DNA of 64,000 bases, from the NCBI GenBank assembly GCA_009838845.1, contig VXRD01000029.1:24226-88225 (forward strand). Reading direction: 5' to 3'. This stretch comes from Gemmatimonadota bacterium (GTDB lineage Bacteria; Latescibacterota; UBA2968). Under the pieces are notes generated by a model. That model was not told where the DNA came from. It did no database searches and saw only the letters and a list, made by a program, of their open reading frames with translations. Shown here piece by piece: positions 43,364-51,993 of the stretch. A program made the translations under genes and the position numbers. Every line of letters begins with the position of its first letter. Within the stretch, counting starts at the first letter, position 1.

Positions 43364-44546
43364 ATGAGTCCGGCGAGCAGAGAATCCGTTCAGACCGCTG
43401 GAGCGACAACACCTGACCCGCCGAAGTCCACCACTGGAGCAGTCGAGATCCAGGGATTTGAGGAAGCGGTAACCGATACAGAGGCCGCAAAGAACTGGCA
43501 ACCTGTTTCCGACCGAAAAATCCGGGTAGGCATCGCAGGCTACGGCGTCTGTAGTTTCGGCGCGAAATTCCATTTTCAGGACCACCCAAATGTGACAGTC
43601 GCTGCCGTTGCCGATCTGGATGCCGATAAGTGTGCCGAACTTTCAAAGTTATGCCGCTGCGAGACGACGTATTCCTCGTGTGAAGAGATGATCCATGACG
43701 ATTCGCTCGAGGCCGTCTTTATTGCCACCGATGCGCCGAGCCACGCCCGGCGCCATCGAAGCGCTCAAGGCTGGCAAGCATGTCGCTTCGGCTGTCCCGG
43801 CTGTGTTTGGATCCCTGGAGGATGCCGATGCGCTCTTTGAGACCGTCAAGACGACAGGTCGCAAGTATATGATGTTTGAAACGTCCTATTTTCATCATGA
43901 CCTCTATTGCATGCGGGAGATGTACAGGGCCGGAGACCTGGGTAAGGTTATCTACGCCGAAGGCGAATACTGGCACTACTTTGGCACGCCGCTATCTGCG
44001 CATAGGGGGTGGCGAACGGGCTTGCCCCCGCAGTGGTATCCCACACATTCGAATGCTTACTATGTGGGGGTGACCGGTGGCAGCTTCACCGAGGTTTCAT
44101 GCATGGGCATACCAAGCTCAATCGATCACCTGAAGCCAGAGAACAATGAATTTCAAAACCCGTTTGGAACTGAAATCGCCCTGTTTCGCACCAGCGAAGG
44201 CGGCATGGCCCGCATGGCGGTCAGTTGGGATACGCCGGGGCAGGGTGGGGAAAGAGGCCGGATACGCACGCAAAAGGGGACCTATTACGGCGAGTTTCGA
44301 AGTGGCCAGAAGGATCAGGTGCCGCCAGCCATCACTCGTCCACCGCTTCCTCCAGGGGTCGGTGCCGGTGGCCATGGAGGTTCCCACGGTTATCTGATGA
44401 GCGAGTTCGTCGAGGCGATTCTGCTGGATCGCGACCCCCTTATAGACATTGCTCAATCCCTGAATATGACGGTCGGCGGCATCGTCGCCCACGAGTCGGC
44501 ACTTAAGAACGGTGAATTGATGAAGATCCCGCAATACGTTCTGTAA
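43364..44546 (+). pseudogene. Gfo/Idh/MocA oxidoreductase, frameshifted
   Basis: AAGGAG and ATG 43364. The first frame carries a ~45-residue extension and then a Rossmann fold (RVGIAGYGVCSFGAKFHF) up to ATDAPSHAR near 43750; the rest continues in the +1 frame (AIEALKAGKHVASAVPAVFG...) to 44546. About two bases are missing at 43748-43756, where family members read SHARHAIEAL. The usual EKP lysine motif reads AVP, as in some sugar-dehydrogenase subfamilies. Joined, it would be ~394 aa, an NAD-dependent sugar oxidoreductase. Sequencing error or real decay; the coding character on both sides of the break is good. Confidence 0.75.
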
Positions 44547-44640
44547 ATCAAGGAGGAAGGAGATCATTCTGACCAACAAAAAAATACCACAACTCAGAAT
44601 GATTATTCCAGACATTTCGGCCTGGCAACTGGACTGGGAA
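44547..44640 (+). other. Vestigial gene start at an orientation switch
   Basis: AAGGAGGAAGGAG (44551-44563) is followed by ATTCTGACCAACAAAAAAAT, a coding-like run (TNKKIPQLRMIIPDISAWQL) without a proper start codon. It enters the 3' end of the minus-strand gene and stops at about 44703. It may be the head of a gene cut by the inversion that brought in 44641-46443. Confidence 0.35.
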
Positions 44641-46443
44641 TTACCGGTCCCCGTTCACCAGCTTGACAAAGTCTCCCGGCTGGAGCGCAAGCCCGGGCGA
44701 TAGGTGCAGAGCATCGCCCATCGGATCCGGATCCGCCTCTGTGTAGGGATAGGCGATGGTTGCGCCATCTTCGTGCTCGGCCAAGAAGGAGACCGTCTCT
44801 CCGTCGCTCTGATCGGAAAGCTGCCAGCCCGACAACTGGTCGGCAAATGTCTCGAGCGAATCGCTCTCCTCGGGAACCTGAACTTCGACGTAGAGCAGAG
44901 CGACGAGCGGGTTATCTTCCTGCTGCACATCCTCTCCCCCGTGGAGTCTGACTCGCAAGCGCAGTTCACCGTCTTCGCCATAGGCCAGCGTCGCGCGGCT
45001 ACGAATCGCTTGACCGTCACAGTCTAGCAGCAGGACGACAACACCCAGGTAGATATCTCCATAGGAAACAGCCACGGATTGCCCTGGCAAAAGGCTCACG
45101 GGTTTTCCGCCCCAATCCACATTGCCAATGCGAACGGACTCGATCTGATCCCTCAGTCCGAACAGGACGCGAGGTTCACAAATGAACGTAGGATCGTCCA
45201 GAAACTTACTTCGCTGCTCCTCCTGCAGATCGTAGTACAGTCTGCCGACCACCTGACTGCCGTTCTGACGCGACAGGAATGTGGCGCACGGCTGATGCGT
45301 AAAGGATTCGTCCGGAAGGAATGGGACACTGGGTCGCAGGGCCTTGCTGTTCCGGACCAGCAGGATATACGACGGAGGCGAGTGGCCGCCCACAGATTGT
45401 AAACTCTGAGATGCCAGCCCGTAAGCCTGCGTAATGACGTGGGTCCGACGACTACCCAGCGAGATTCCCCGATCGAGTATTTCGGCTCCATCCGCCATCT
45501 CGTTCGCCAGGGACCGAACAGGTTCCGGCGGTACGTAGTCGAACAGGCTCGGCATCAGGACCGCAAGCTCGGCCGGAGCAGGGGTGCCAAATTTAACGTG
45601 GGCATACGAAGCAGCCCCGATTGAACCGTTCAGCACATCTCCCTGGTAAGCCCTTGCGGCAGCACCCGCCAGAAATCCACCGGGCATCAGGTTGAGCGCC
45701 ATCTGATAGGTGATCAAATCCATGGTGCGCCGCAGCCTGTCTTTGAACTCGCCATCTGGCGTGTAAGCCCACGCCGCTTCCATACCTGATAGCGTGACGG
45801 GTGTGTACGTCGGGCTATTGAATTCGTGGAAGCCGTCCTCCGAAGTGCCTTCGACCCAGGTGTTGAAGTCGGCCACCGCTTCGGCGTGGATCGATGGATC
45901 GTCCAGCACACGGGCAAGACTGACCAGGCCGCCGAGGTTGAGAAAGTAGATGTTGGTGTACTGCCATCGGACTTTGTGGTCACGGATGCCGAGCAACGCG
46001 TTTGGAAAGGCGCGCTCGAGCGCAGCCTTCGTGTCATCCTCCAGCTTGTCCTGGAAGTTGACGTACGTGAAGACCAGGCCGATCGTGAGGAAGGAAACGG
46101 CGTTCTTGTCTTTAACCCGGTCCCAGTGGGTCATCCAGAAGAAATTGCCGAAGGTCTCGGACTTCGGTCGCAGGTCCTGGTGGTCCAGGATTCGGCGAAT
46201 GATACGGTTGGCCTCACCGGCATCGTCCGTCCCGTAGGTGCGGTCGTCGGACAGCAGCAGGAGGATGGCGTAGTCCAGGGATTGCTGGGCGACGGTGTGG
46301 CCGTTGAAACGGGGAAAGAACGGATTCCAGCGGACGATGAGCGCAGCATCCGTGTCGTACGCCATGTCAAATGCCTTCCGCATACGATCCCTAAGGATCG
46401 CATCACGCTGGTGCTGTTTGCGGAGTTCTGTATCCGCTACCAT
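44641..46443 (-). CDS. Toroid + beta-sandwich lyase-like protein, family not recognised
   Basis: 600 aa from the ATG at 46443 (AGGAGG seven bases upstream on the minus strand). No signal peptide. Residues ~1-370 are helical (NFFWMTHWDRVKDKNAVSF, VRWQYTNIYFLNLGGLVSL, GFHEFNSPTYTPVTL), and ~380-600 are beta-rich, the plan of heparinase/hyaluronate-lyase-like toroid enzymes. The HEFNSPTY and WQYTN segments are likely active-site strands. It is the only gene on this strand in the second half of the window and is divergent from a PhyH gene. I cannot name the family or substrate. Confidence 0.65.
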   Translation of the reverse strand: MVADTELRKQHQRDAILRDRMRKAFDMAYDTDAALIVRWNPFFPRFNGHTVAQQSLDYAILLLLSDDRTYGTDDAGEANRIIRRILDHQDLRPKSETFGNFFWMTHWDRVKDKNAVSFLTIGLVFTYVNFQDKLEDDTKAALERAFPNALLGIRDHKVRWQYTNIYFLNLGGLVSLARVLDDPSIHAEAVADFNTWVEGTSEDGFHEFNSPTYTPVTLSGMEAAWAYTPDGEFKDRLRRTMDLITYQMALNLMPGGFLAGAAARAYQGDVLNGSIGAASYAHVKFGTPAPAELAVLMPSLFDYVPPEPVRSLANEMADGAEILDRGISLGSRRTHVITQAYGLASQSLQSVGGHSPPSYILLVRNSKALRPSVPFLPDESFTHQPCATFLSRQNGSQVVGRLYYDLQEEQRSKFLDDPTFICEPRVLFGLRDQIESVRIGNVDWGGKPVSLLPGQSVAVSYGDIYLGVVVLLLDCDGQAIRSRATLAYGEDGELRLRVRLHGGEDVQQEDNPLVALLYVEVQVPEESDSLETFADQLSGWQLSDQSDGETVSFLAEHEDGATIAYPYTEADPDPMGDALHLSPGLALQPGDFVKLVNGDR

Positions 46444-46565
46444 AGTTGACCTCCTCAATGGCTGAAGACGGCTCATTGAAGATAAGCTCGATGGCGTTGA
46501 CTACCAACTGACTTTTGACGAGCCTGCTGCCATGTTTTTGATCCATCGTGCAACCGGCATATTTT

Positions 46566-46596
46566 TTGAACAAAAGCTCGCATAATTAGGTATAAT
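46566..46596 (+). promoter_or_regulatory. Candidate promoter of the PhyH gene at 46624
   Basis: TTGAAC (46566-46571), 19-base spacer, TATAAT (46591-46596), 27 bases before the ATG. The -10 is perfect; the spacer is slightly long. Confidence 0.45.
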
Positions 46597-46623
46597 ATCC
46601 CTGATAACCGAAAGGATTGAGAC

Positions 46624-47466
46624 ATGACGAATGAGCAGGCGCTGACAAAGCGGCGGGAGTTGGTCGAATCGGGCTATACCATCGTACCTGGTGTGATGGA
46701 TACGGATCTGCTGCACAGGCTCAGGACATGGTCCGACCGCATCTTCGAACGCGTGACAGTTCCCCACAAAATCCGGTACCAGGGCAGCGATATCTTCGTC
46801 AACACGGAACGCCGATGGCGTGAGGGAACGCCGACAGCCGAGAATCGGTTTCCCGATCCGATCGCCGCGGAGATTATCGATCAGCCTGCGCAACTCAAAG
46901 CCTGCCGACAAATTGGGCTCGAGAATCTCGTATCGGACGACACCGTGATCATCCTGTCCAAGCCCGGATATGGTCCGCCCCTCTACTGGCATCAGGACTT
47001 CATGAAATGGCAGAGCCCCGAGGCCGCGACGCCCTGGCCGATACGCATCTTCTTGTCCTACTACCTGACGGACACCACGCGCGAGAATGGATGCCTGCGC
47101 ATGATCCCCGGCAGCCATCGGAAACGCCACGAACTGCACGACATCCTGCCCAAAGCTCACGGATCGGAGATCCAGGCAATCGACGACCTGACGCATCCCG
47201 CGTTTGCAGACTACCCCGAGGCGATAGACATCCCCTTAAACGCCGGAGATCTGGTCATCGCAGATGCGCGTGTCCTCCACGGCGCGTGGCCCAACCAGAC
47301 AGCTGAACGCCGAACGCTGCTCCTTGCCTGGCACGACGTCTTTTCCTTTCCCAATCCGCCCAGTTGGTGGGACGGTGACGTACCCGAAGAGGTTCGGAAT
47401 GCGAATCCCTCGAGCGAATACGAGAAATCCCACGAATTCAGGACACCCTCGCACTACCTCACCTGA
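46624..47466 (+). CDS. Phytanoyl-CoA dioxygenase-like (PhyH) oxygenase
   Basis: 280 aa, GAAAGGA upstream. Fe(II) ligands H123-Q-D125 (YWHQDFMKWQ) and H219 (ARVLHGAWPN); MIPGSHRKRH turn. This version resembles PhyH proteins acting on free small molecules, for example ectoine-hydroxylase-like enzymes, but no substrate can be fixed. It heads a GC-rich transcript with the next three genes. Confidence 0.88.
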   Translation: MTNEQALTKRRELVESGYTIVPGVMDTDLLHRLRTWSDRIFERVTVPHKIRYQGSDIFVNTERRWREGTPTAENRFPDPIAAEIIDQPAQLKACRQIGLENLVSDDTVIILSKPGYGPPLYWHQDFMKWQSPEAATPWPIRIFLSYYLTDTTRENGCLRMIPGSHRKRHELHDILPKAHGSEIQAIDDLTHPAFADYPEAIDIPLNAGDLVIADARVLHGAWPNQTAERRTLLLAWHDVFSFPNPPSWWDGDVPEEVRNANPSSEYEKSHEFRTPSHYLT

Positions 47467-47499
47467 CGCTTCTATGAGGACACAATAAAGAAAGATCAC

Positions 47500-47739
47500 A
47501 TGGCATACGTCATACTTATCGCAGAAGGAGATGCATCCGACGCGCTTCAATCGACCTGGAGCGAAAAATCGGAGCGCCTCCAAACCCACACACAGTCACC
47601 GGGCGCCCTGGTACTCTACGACACCAACCTCGCCCGCGAATTCGTGCGAGATGTGAAAAACCGCATCGACAGCGGCAAACTCGTCGTTTTCCGCTGCGAC
47701 GAACCACACGAAACCGTAGAGTCGGGAGCGTCCGCATGA
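47500..47739 (+). CDS. Small conserved-looking protein of unknown function
   Basis: 79 aa, begins MAYVILIAEGDASDALQSTW, AAAGA leader. No known domain; not hydrophobic. Its stop overlaps the ATG of the next gene by four bases (ATGA), which indicates translational coupling and argues that it is a real gene. It could be a partner or chaperone-like subunit of the 701-aa lyase-like protein (inference). Confidence 0.55.
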   Translation: MAYVILIAEGDASDALQSTWSEKSERLQTHTQSPGALVLYDTNLAREFVRDVKNRIDSGKLVVFRCDEPHETVESGASA

Positions 47740-49841
47740 TCGACTATCCCCCACTCGACACGAGCGCGCCGACTTTTCCATCCGAGGCCGACCTCGTTCA
47801 CCTGATGTGTCGGCACGTGCCATACATCGAGCAGTACTGGGTCGATGAGGACGAGAAACACGGCTACTTCGGCTCCCTCGATGAGAACGCGTTTCAACCC
47901 CCGGGCGGACCGATCAACGAAATGATCATCCGATCCCTGGGCGATGAACTTCGAGGGTACGCAGCCCTCCATCAAAGCGCGTTCTTCGATCCGTCGCTCG
48001 CCGGAATCGAGAAACCCATCCTGCTCGACCGATTAAACCGATGTCTCCGCTGGATCTGCGCGCATCACCTGAGCGGATCGCGACGGACAGAACCGCTCGA
48101 ATGGAATGGTCAGTGGGGCGACGACTGGGAATCGTCCCTCTGGATCGCGGACATCGCAATGGCAGCCAACCACGTTGCGGACGAACTGGAGCCGGACGTG
48201 CTCGAAGCCGTCCATCGCGTACTCGCCTTTGAAGCGGACCGATTTCTCGGCGTCGATCCCCCGGACGGACGCTGGCACGACACGAAGGAGGAGGAAAACG
48301 CTTGGGACAGCTATCTTCTCGCCTGGGCGCATTGCCTCCTACCCGACCATTCCCACGCGGACGAATGGCTCTACCGGGGCAAGCTATTCGCCATCAACAC
48401 CTTTACCACCGACCTCGATCGGGTCGATACGCGACTCTTCGACGGTAGGCCGCTGAAAGACTGGATCTGCACGCAAACGTCCCACCCCGACCTCACCGTG
48501 GAAAACCACGGCTCCTTCCATCCGGGGTACCTCGCCTGTGGCGTCCTCCTGATGATGGGGCGCCTCGCCTTCACACTGACGGGCAAGACACCTCCCCCCC
48601 ACTACCTGCACCGCGTCCACGATGCCTGGAAGGTGCTGAGGCGATTCTTCCTCTACAACGGATTTACGGCCTACCCATCCGGTCAGGACTGGACCTACCA
48701 CGAATCCGACATCAACTACCAGCACGCCGTCATGTTCGAGGAATTCGGCGACCGATTTGCAGGTCATATGCTGTGGCAGAACCTCGTGTATCTGGACGAG
48801 TCGATGCGGGACGCAGAAGACGGCCGATTCAACGCCCGAATGCCACACGCGGCTGGTGGTCGCTACTTTCAGTTCGAAACGGGCATCATGGGGCAACTGG
48901 GCGTGCTCGTGATTGCCGGCGTACCCGATGTCTCGCCGATATCCGTCGAGGAATTCAGACGCGAGCAGGTCGGAACTGAGACCTATCCCTATGTATGGCT
49001 ACAGGTTCGCCGCAGCAAGCAGGGCCTCTTCTCATTCGCCTGGCGATCCCTCGCACACAGCGTGATGGGGATGGTCGTGCCGGCTGGCGGAGAGGACACG
49101 CTGGGATCGGACCAGGACGCCTTTATCGGACGTTTCGAAATCAACGGCGAGCGACTGAATCCCACGCCGCTCTTCCACACCGATCACACATCGGAGAAAG
49201 GCTTCACAACCACGGGCGCAATCGAGTACGCGGACGGCCGCATTCGACAATCGATCGCAGTCGTTGCGCTCGAAGACGGAGAAACTTCGCTCGTGATAGA
49301 CTGGACAGTCGCGGATGTCGCGCTCTCGCTCAACGAGGGATTTGGCGTCTATATCATGAACGATTTCCTGAACGGCAACCGGGTCCCGATCTCCTTCGAA
49401 GGCGGTCGGCGCACCATACGAGGCGTCGGCGGACGAGCACGGGTGATTGAAACCGGCTCGACCTGGATCAAGATCGCGGGATGTCTGGGGATCGAGACGT
49501 GTGGAGAGCAGCTTCTGTATGAAGATGCCTCAGAGAGAAATACGCCCGAGCGGTGGAGGAATCTACTACAGGATCGCGTATTCCTGCGTCCTGAAGTGAG
49601 CGGTAGAACCGTCCGCGACTACGCGTGTGTCATACGCCAGGGTCGTGCTGGAACGCGCCGCATAGGCCATGGCATGGAGAGACTGCAAATAGACCAGGAT
49701 GGGATCAGAGCCTATCGCTTTCGGTCCCGCACCACCGACGTGATCGCCATTGCAAACTTCACCACAGTGTCCGAGTCCATAGAACTGGCGGGCCGATCAA
49801 TCGATGTCCCGGCGATGGACACCGTGCTAATCGAAAATTGA
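47736..49841 (+). CDS. Toroid lyase-like protein, family not recognised
   Basis: 701 aa, no signal peptide. The first ~400 residues are helical with VENHGSFHPGYLACG (the ENH motif also seen in the 699- and 891-aa proteins) and DWTYHESDINYQHAVMFEEF; the rest is beta-rich. The architecture fits a polysaccharide lyase-like or uronate-acting enzyme. Coupled to the small gene before it by a four-base overlap, and followed by an EEP hydrolase after 13 bases. Substrate unknown. Confidence 0.65.
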   Translation: MIDYPPLDTSAPTFPSEADLVHLMCRHVPYIEQYWVDEDEKHGYFGSLDENAFQPPGGPINEMIIRSLGDELRGYAALHQSAFFDPSLAGIEKPILLDRLNRCLRWICAHHLSGSRRTEPLEWNGQWGDDWESSLWIADIAMAANHVADELEPDVLEAVHRVLAFEADRFLGVDPPDGRWHDTKEEENAWDSYLLAWAHCLLPDHSHADEWLYRGKLFAINTFTTDLDRVDTRLFDGRPLKDWICTQTSHPDLTVENHGSFHPGYLACGVLLMMGRLAFTLTGKTPPPHYLHRVHDAWKVLRRFFLYNGFTAYPSGQDWTYHESDINYQHAVMFEEFGDRFAGHMLWQNLVYLDESMRDAEDGRFNARMPHAAGGRYFQFETGIMGQLGVLVIAGVPDVSPISVEEFRREQVGTETYPYVWLQVRRSKQGLFSFAWRSLAHSVMGMVVPAGGEDTLGSDQDAFIGRFEINGERLNPTPLFHTDHTSEKGFTTTGAIEYADGRIRQSIAVVALEDGETSLVIDWTVADVALSLNEGFGVYIMNDFLNGNRVPISFEGGRRTIRGVGGRARVIETGSTWIKIAGCLGIETCGEQLLYEDASERNTPERWRNLLQDRVFLRPEVSGRTVRDYACVIRQGRAGTRRIGHGMERLQIDQDGIRAYRFRSRTTDVIAIANFTTVSESIELAGRSIDVPAMDTVLIEN

Positions 49842-49854
49842 ATGAGGAGATCCG

Positions 49855-50661
49855 ATGGCCGACGAGAAGACGATCAAGTTTATGACTTACAACCTGAAAT
49901 ATGCCAGTCCCACGTTTGAGCCACCCTGGGAAGTACGGCGCGATATGCAAGTGGCACTGATTCGCAAACACAATCCTGACATCATTGGTACCCAGGAGGG
50001 CTTGAAGGAGCAGATCGACTATCTGATGGATCATTTGCCCGAATACGTGGTCATCGGAGAAGGCCGAAAGGGAGGGGATGATGACGAGCATATGGCCATC
50101 TTCTTCAAGCGCGACAGATTCCGACTCAGGGAAATGGACAGTTTTCAGCTATCGGAAACGCCGGAAGTCATCGGTAGCGGCCCTGACATCAATCCTCGTA
50201 TGGTCACATGGGCCCGCCTCGCGATCATCAACAGACCGGCAGATAGAGAAACGAGTCCCTACCCAATGGACTACAGGGGGCACTGGGAGAATAATCAGGA
50301 ATTTTATGTCTTCAACACGCATCTGGCCCCAGGCGAGGGAATGGCTCTGGCAAGGCTGAATAGTGCAAGATTAATCGTCGAGCGGGTCCGTGCGCTCGAC
50401 CGGTTTGGTGAGTGGACCAGGCCCCGCCCTGTATTTCTGTTGGCAGATTTCAACGCAAGACCGGGGAGCGATGTCTATAGAACATTTGTCGGGGATGGCG
50501 TACTGAAAGACAGTATAGAAGGCGGCAACGGAATCGACTGGATTTTGTTCAGAGGGGACGTTGAGGTCCGCTCGTATGAGGTCGTGGACTACAATATCGA
50601 CGGTGTTTATCCATCCGACCATAAACCGGTTCAGGTCGAATTTCAGATCCTTGATCATTAA
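49855..50661 (+). CDS. Endonuclease/exonuclease/phosphatase (EEP) family hydrolase
   Basis: 268 aa, GAGGAG before the ATG. Family landmarks: N13 (MTYNLKY), E48 (GTQEG), the NTHLAPGEG loop, LADFNARPGS and the terminal PSDHKPV Asp/His pair. This Mg-dependent family cleaves phosphodiesters or phosphomonoesters; stand-alone members in sugar loci are often inositol- or sugar-phosphate phosphatases. No signal peptide. Co-directional with lyase-like and epimerase-like genes. Confidence 0.82.
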   Translation: MADEKTIKFMTYNLKYASPTFEPPWEVRRDMQVALIRKHNPDIIGTQEGLKEQIDYLMDHLPEYVVIGEGRKGGDDDEHMAIFFKRDRFRLREMDSFQLSETPEVIGSGPDINPRMVTWARLAIINRPADRETSPYPMDYRGHWENNQEFYVFNTHLAPGEGMALARLNSARLIVERVRALDRFGEWTRPRPVFLLADFNARPGSDVYRTFVGDGVLKDSIEGGNGIDWILFRGDVEVRSYEVVDYNIDGVYPSDHKPVQVEFQILDH

Positions 50662-50694
50662 CAACCGATTAGTATTTGCTACAGGAGGTCCCCC

Positions 50695-51783
50695 ATGCCC
50701 AAGCTCTTCGGCCGCAACTTCACTCGCCGACAACTGCTCAACCGCGTCGGCGACATCAGCCAGCTTATCTACGCCCGCCGAGCCGAGCGCAGTGAAGGAT
50801 TCGAGCGCGGCGCCGACCTCATCGACGTATTCAACGCTTCGGGCCTGGGGTTTTCCGTCTTGCCCGGCCGCGCCCTAGACATTGCCTCGGCCCACTACAA
50901 GGGCCAGTCGCTGTGCTTCCGCTCTGGACCCGGAGACGTCGGACCGGCCTTCTACGAGCCAGAGGGCTTCAAATGGGGACGCGGCTGGTTCGGCGGGCTA
51001 GTCACCTCTTGCGGCCTCGACTTTGTCGGCCACCCAGAAGTCGATCCCGAAGAAGAAAACGCCGAGATGCCACTGCACGGTCGCCTCTCGTACATACCGG
51101 CGAAGAACGTCGGCATTGAGGCGGGCTGGGAAGGCTCGGATTACGTCGTGCGCATCCGCGGCCAAATGCGACAGGCCGAGGTCTTTGCCGAGAATTTAGA
51201 GCTATCGCGCGAGATTTCGACCGTGCTCGGCGAGCGAAGCATCCACATCCGCGACCGCATCGAAAACCTCGCCGTTGACCGTTCGCCCCTCATGTTCGTG
51301 TATCACTGCAACCCCGGCTTCCCCCTCCTCGACGAAGGAACGCGCCTCGTCCTCCACAGCCGCGAGAGCACCGAGTGGACCGAGGACCGCCCCGTCGGTC
51401 CCGAGGAATACACCGTGGCCAAAGAGCCGCAACCGCGCGCCCACGACGATGTGTACGTGCATCGGCCCCACACCGACCGCCGGGGACGCGTCCACATCGG
51501 CCTGCTCAACGAAAAGCTCGGCTTGGGATTGTATTGGCAGTTCAAGCGCAGCGAGATCCCCATCGTCAACCACTGGCAGCACTTCCACAAGGGCACCTAC
51601 GTCACCGGCATTGAGCCGGGCAACTGCTCGGTACTCGGTCGCGCCTGGAACCGCAAGCACGGGACTTTGCAGTACATTGAACCGGGCGAAGTGCGCGAGT
51701 TCAACATGGAAATCGGCGTGTTAGATGGGGCGGATCAGATGCGCGATTTTGAGCAGAAGGTCGAACGGGGCTTGACCAGGTAA
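50695..51783 (+). CDS. DUF4432 aldose-1-epimerase-like protein
   Basis: 362 aa, AGGAGG upstream. Galactose-mutarotase-like beta-sandwich (DUF4432, YphB-like): VLPGRALDIASAHYKG, GWFGGLVTSCGLDFVG, PLHGRLSY and MFVYHCNPGFPLLDEG are the typical strands, with His in LHGR and Glu in GIEPGNC as probable catalytic pair. Members interconvert sugar anomers or act on sugar derivatives. High GC with strong codon bias. The sequence just after its stop is an aldo/keto-reductase remnant. Confidence 0.83.
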   Translation: MPKLFGRNFTRRQLLNRVGDISQLIYARRAERSEGFERGADLIDVFNASGLGFSVLPGRALDIASAHYKGQSLCFRSGPGDVGPAFYEPEGFKWGRGWFGGLVTSCGLDFVGHPEVDPEEENAEMPLHGRLSYIPAKNVGIEAGWEGSDYVVRIRGQMRQAEVFAENLELSREISTVLGERSIHIRDRIENLAVDRSPLMFVYHCNPGFPLLDEGTRLVLHSRESTEWTEDRPVGPEEYTVAKEPQPRAHDDVYVHRPHTDRRGRVHIGLLNEKLGLGLYWQFKRSEIPIVNHWQHFHKGTYVTGIEPGNCSVLGRAWNRKHGTLQYIEPGEVREFNMEIGVLDGADQMRDFEQKVERGLTR

Positions 51784-51792
51784 GGCCGCTCC

Positions 51793-51864
51793 AAACAGAA
51801 TGTTGCCGACGGCGAGCTCGATAAAGCGGACAAGATAGACCCGATCTGCCCGCCTGGAAAATAA
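51793..51864 (+). pseudogene. Aldo/keto reductase tail remnant
   Basis: 24 codons reading KQNVADGELDKADKIDPICP and then PGK-stop, matching the end of the reductase at 36847-37785 (KQNAAAADGELDKATLDKI and onward). The rest of the gene is missing. Confidence 0.75.
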
Positions 51865-51873
51865 TTGGCAAAT

Positions 51874-51889
51874 AAGTAAGTGGTTACTT
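51874..51889. promoter_or_regulatory. TetR-like operator overlapping the efflux-pump promoter
   Basis: Perfect inverted repeat AAGTAA-GTGG-TTACTT. It overlaps the first two bases of the -35 box (TTGATC 51888), the usual arrangement for TetR/AcrR-family control of RND pumps. No TetR gene lies in the window. Confidence 0.55.
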
Positions 51890-51916
51890 GATCCCATAAT
51901 CCTATTTGGTTATTAT
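51888..51916 (+). promoter_or_regulatory. Promoter of the RND efflux operon
   Basis: TTGATC (51888-51893), 17-base spacer, TATTAT (51911-51916); the first gene starts at 51994. It follows the remnant and a GC-to-AT composition change. Confidence 0.6.
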
Positions 51917-51993
51917 ATTGTGACGGTTTACATTACAGGCTGTCATTTTGTATTGAAACGGATGTTTGTGGCCATTTGGAAATTATCTTACAC

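Noticed and set aside
45826..46449. Plus-strand open frame of 207 codons opposite the toroid gene
   Set aside because: Val/Glu/Arg-rich shadow of the minus-strand gene; no start signal.
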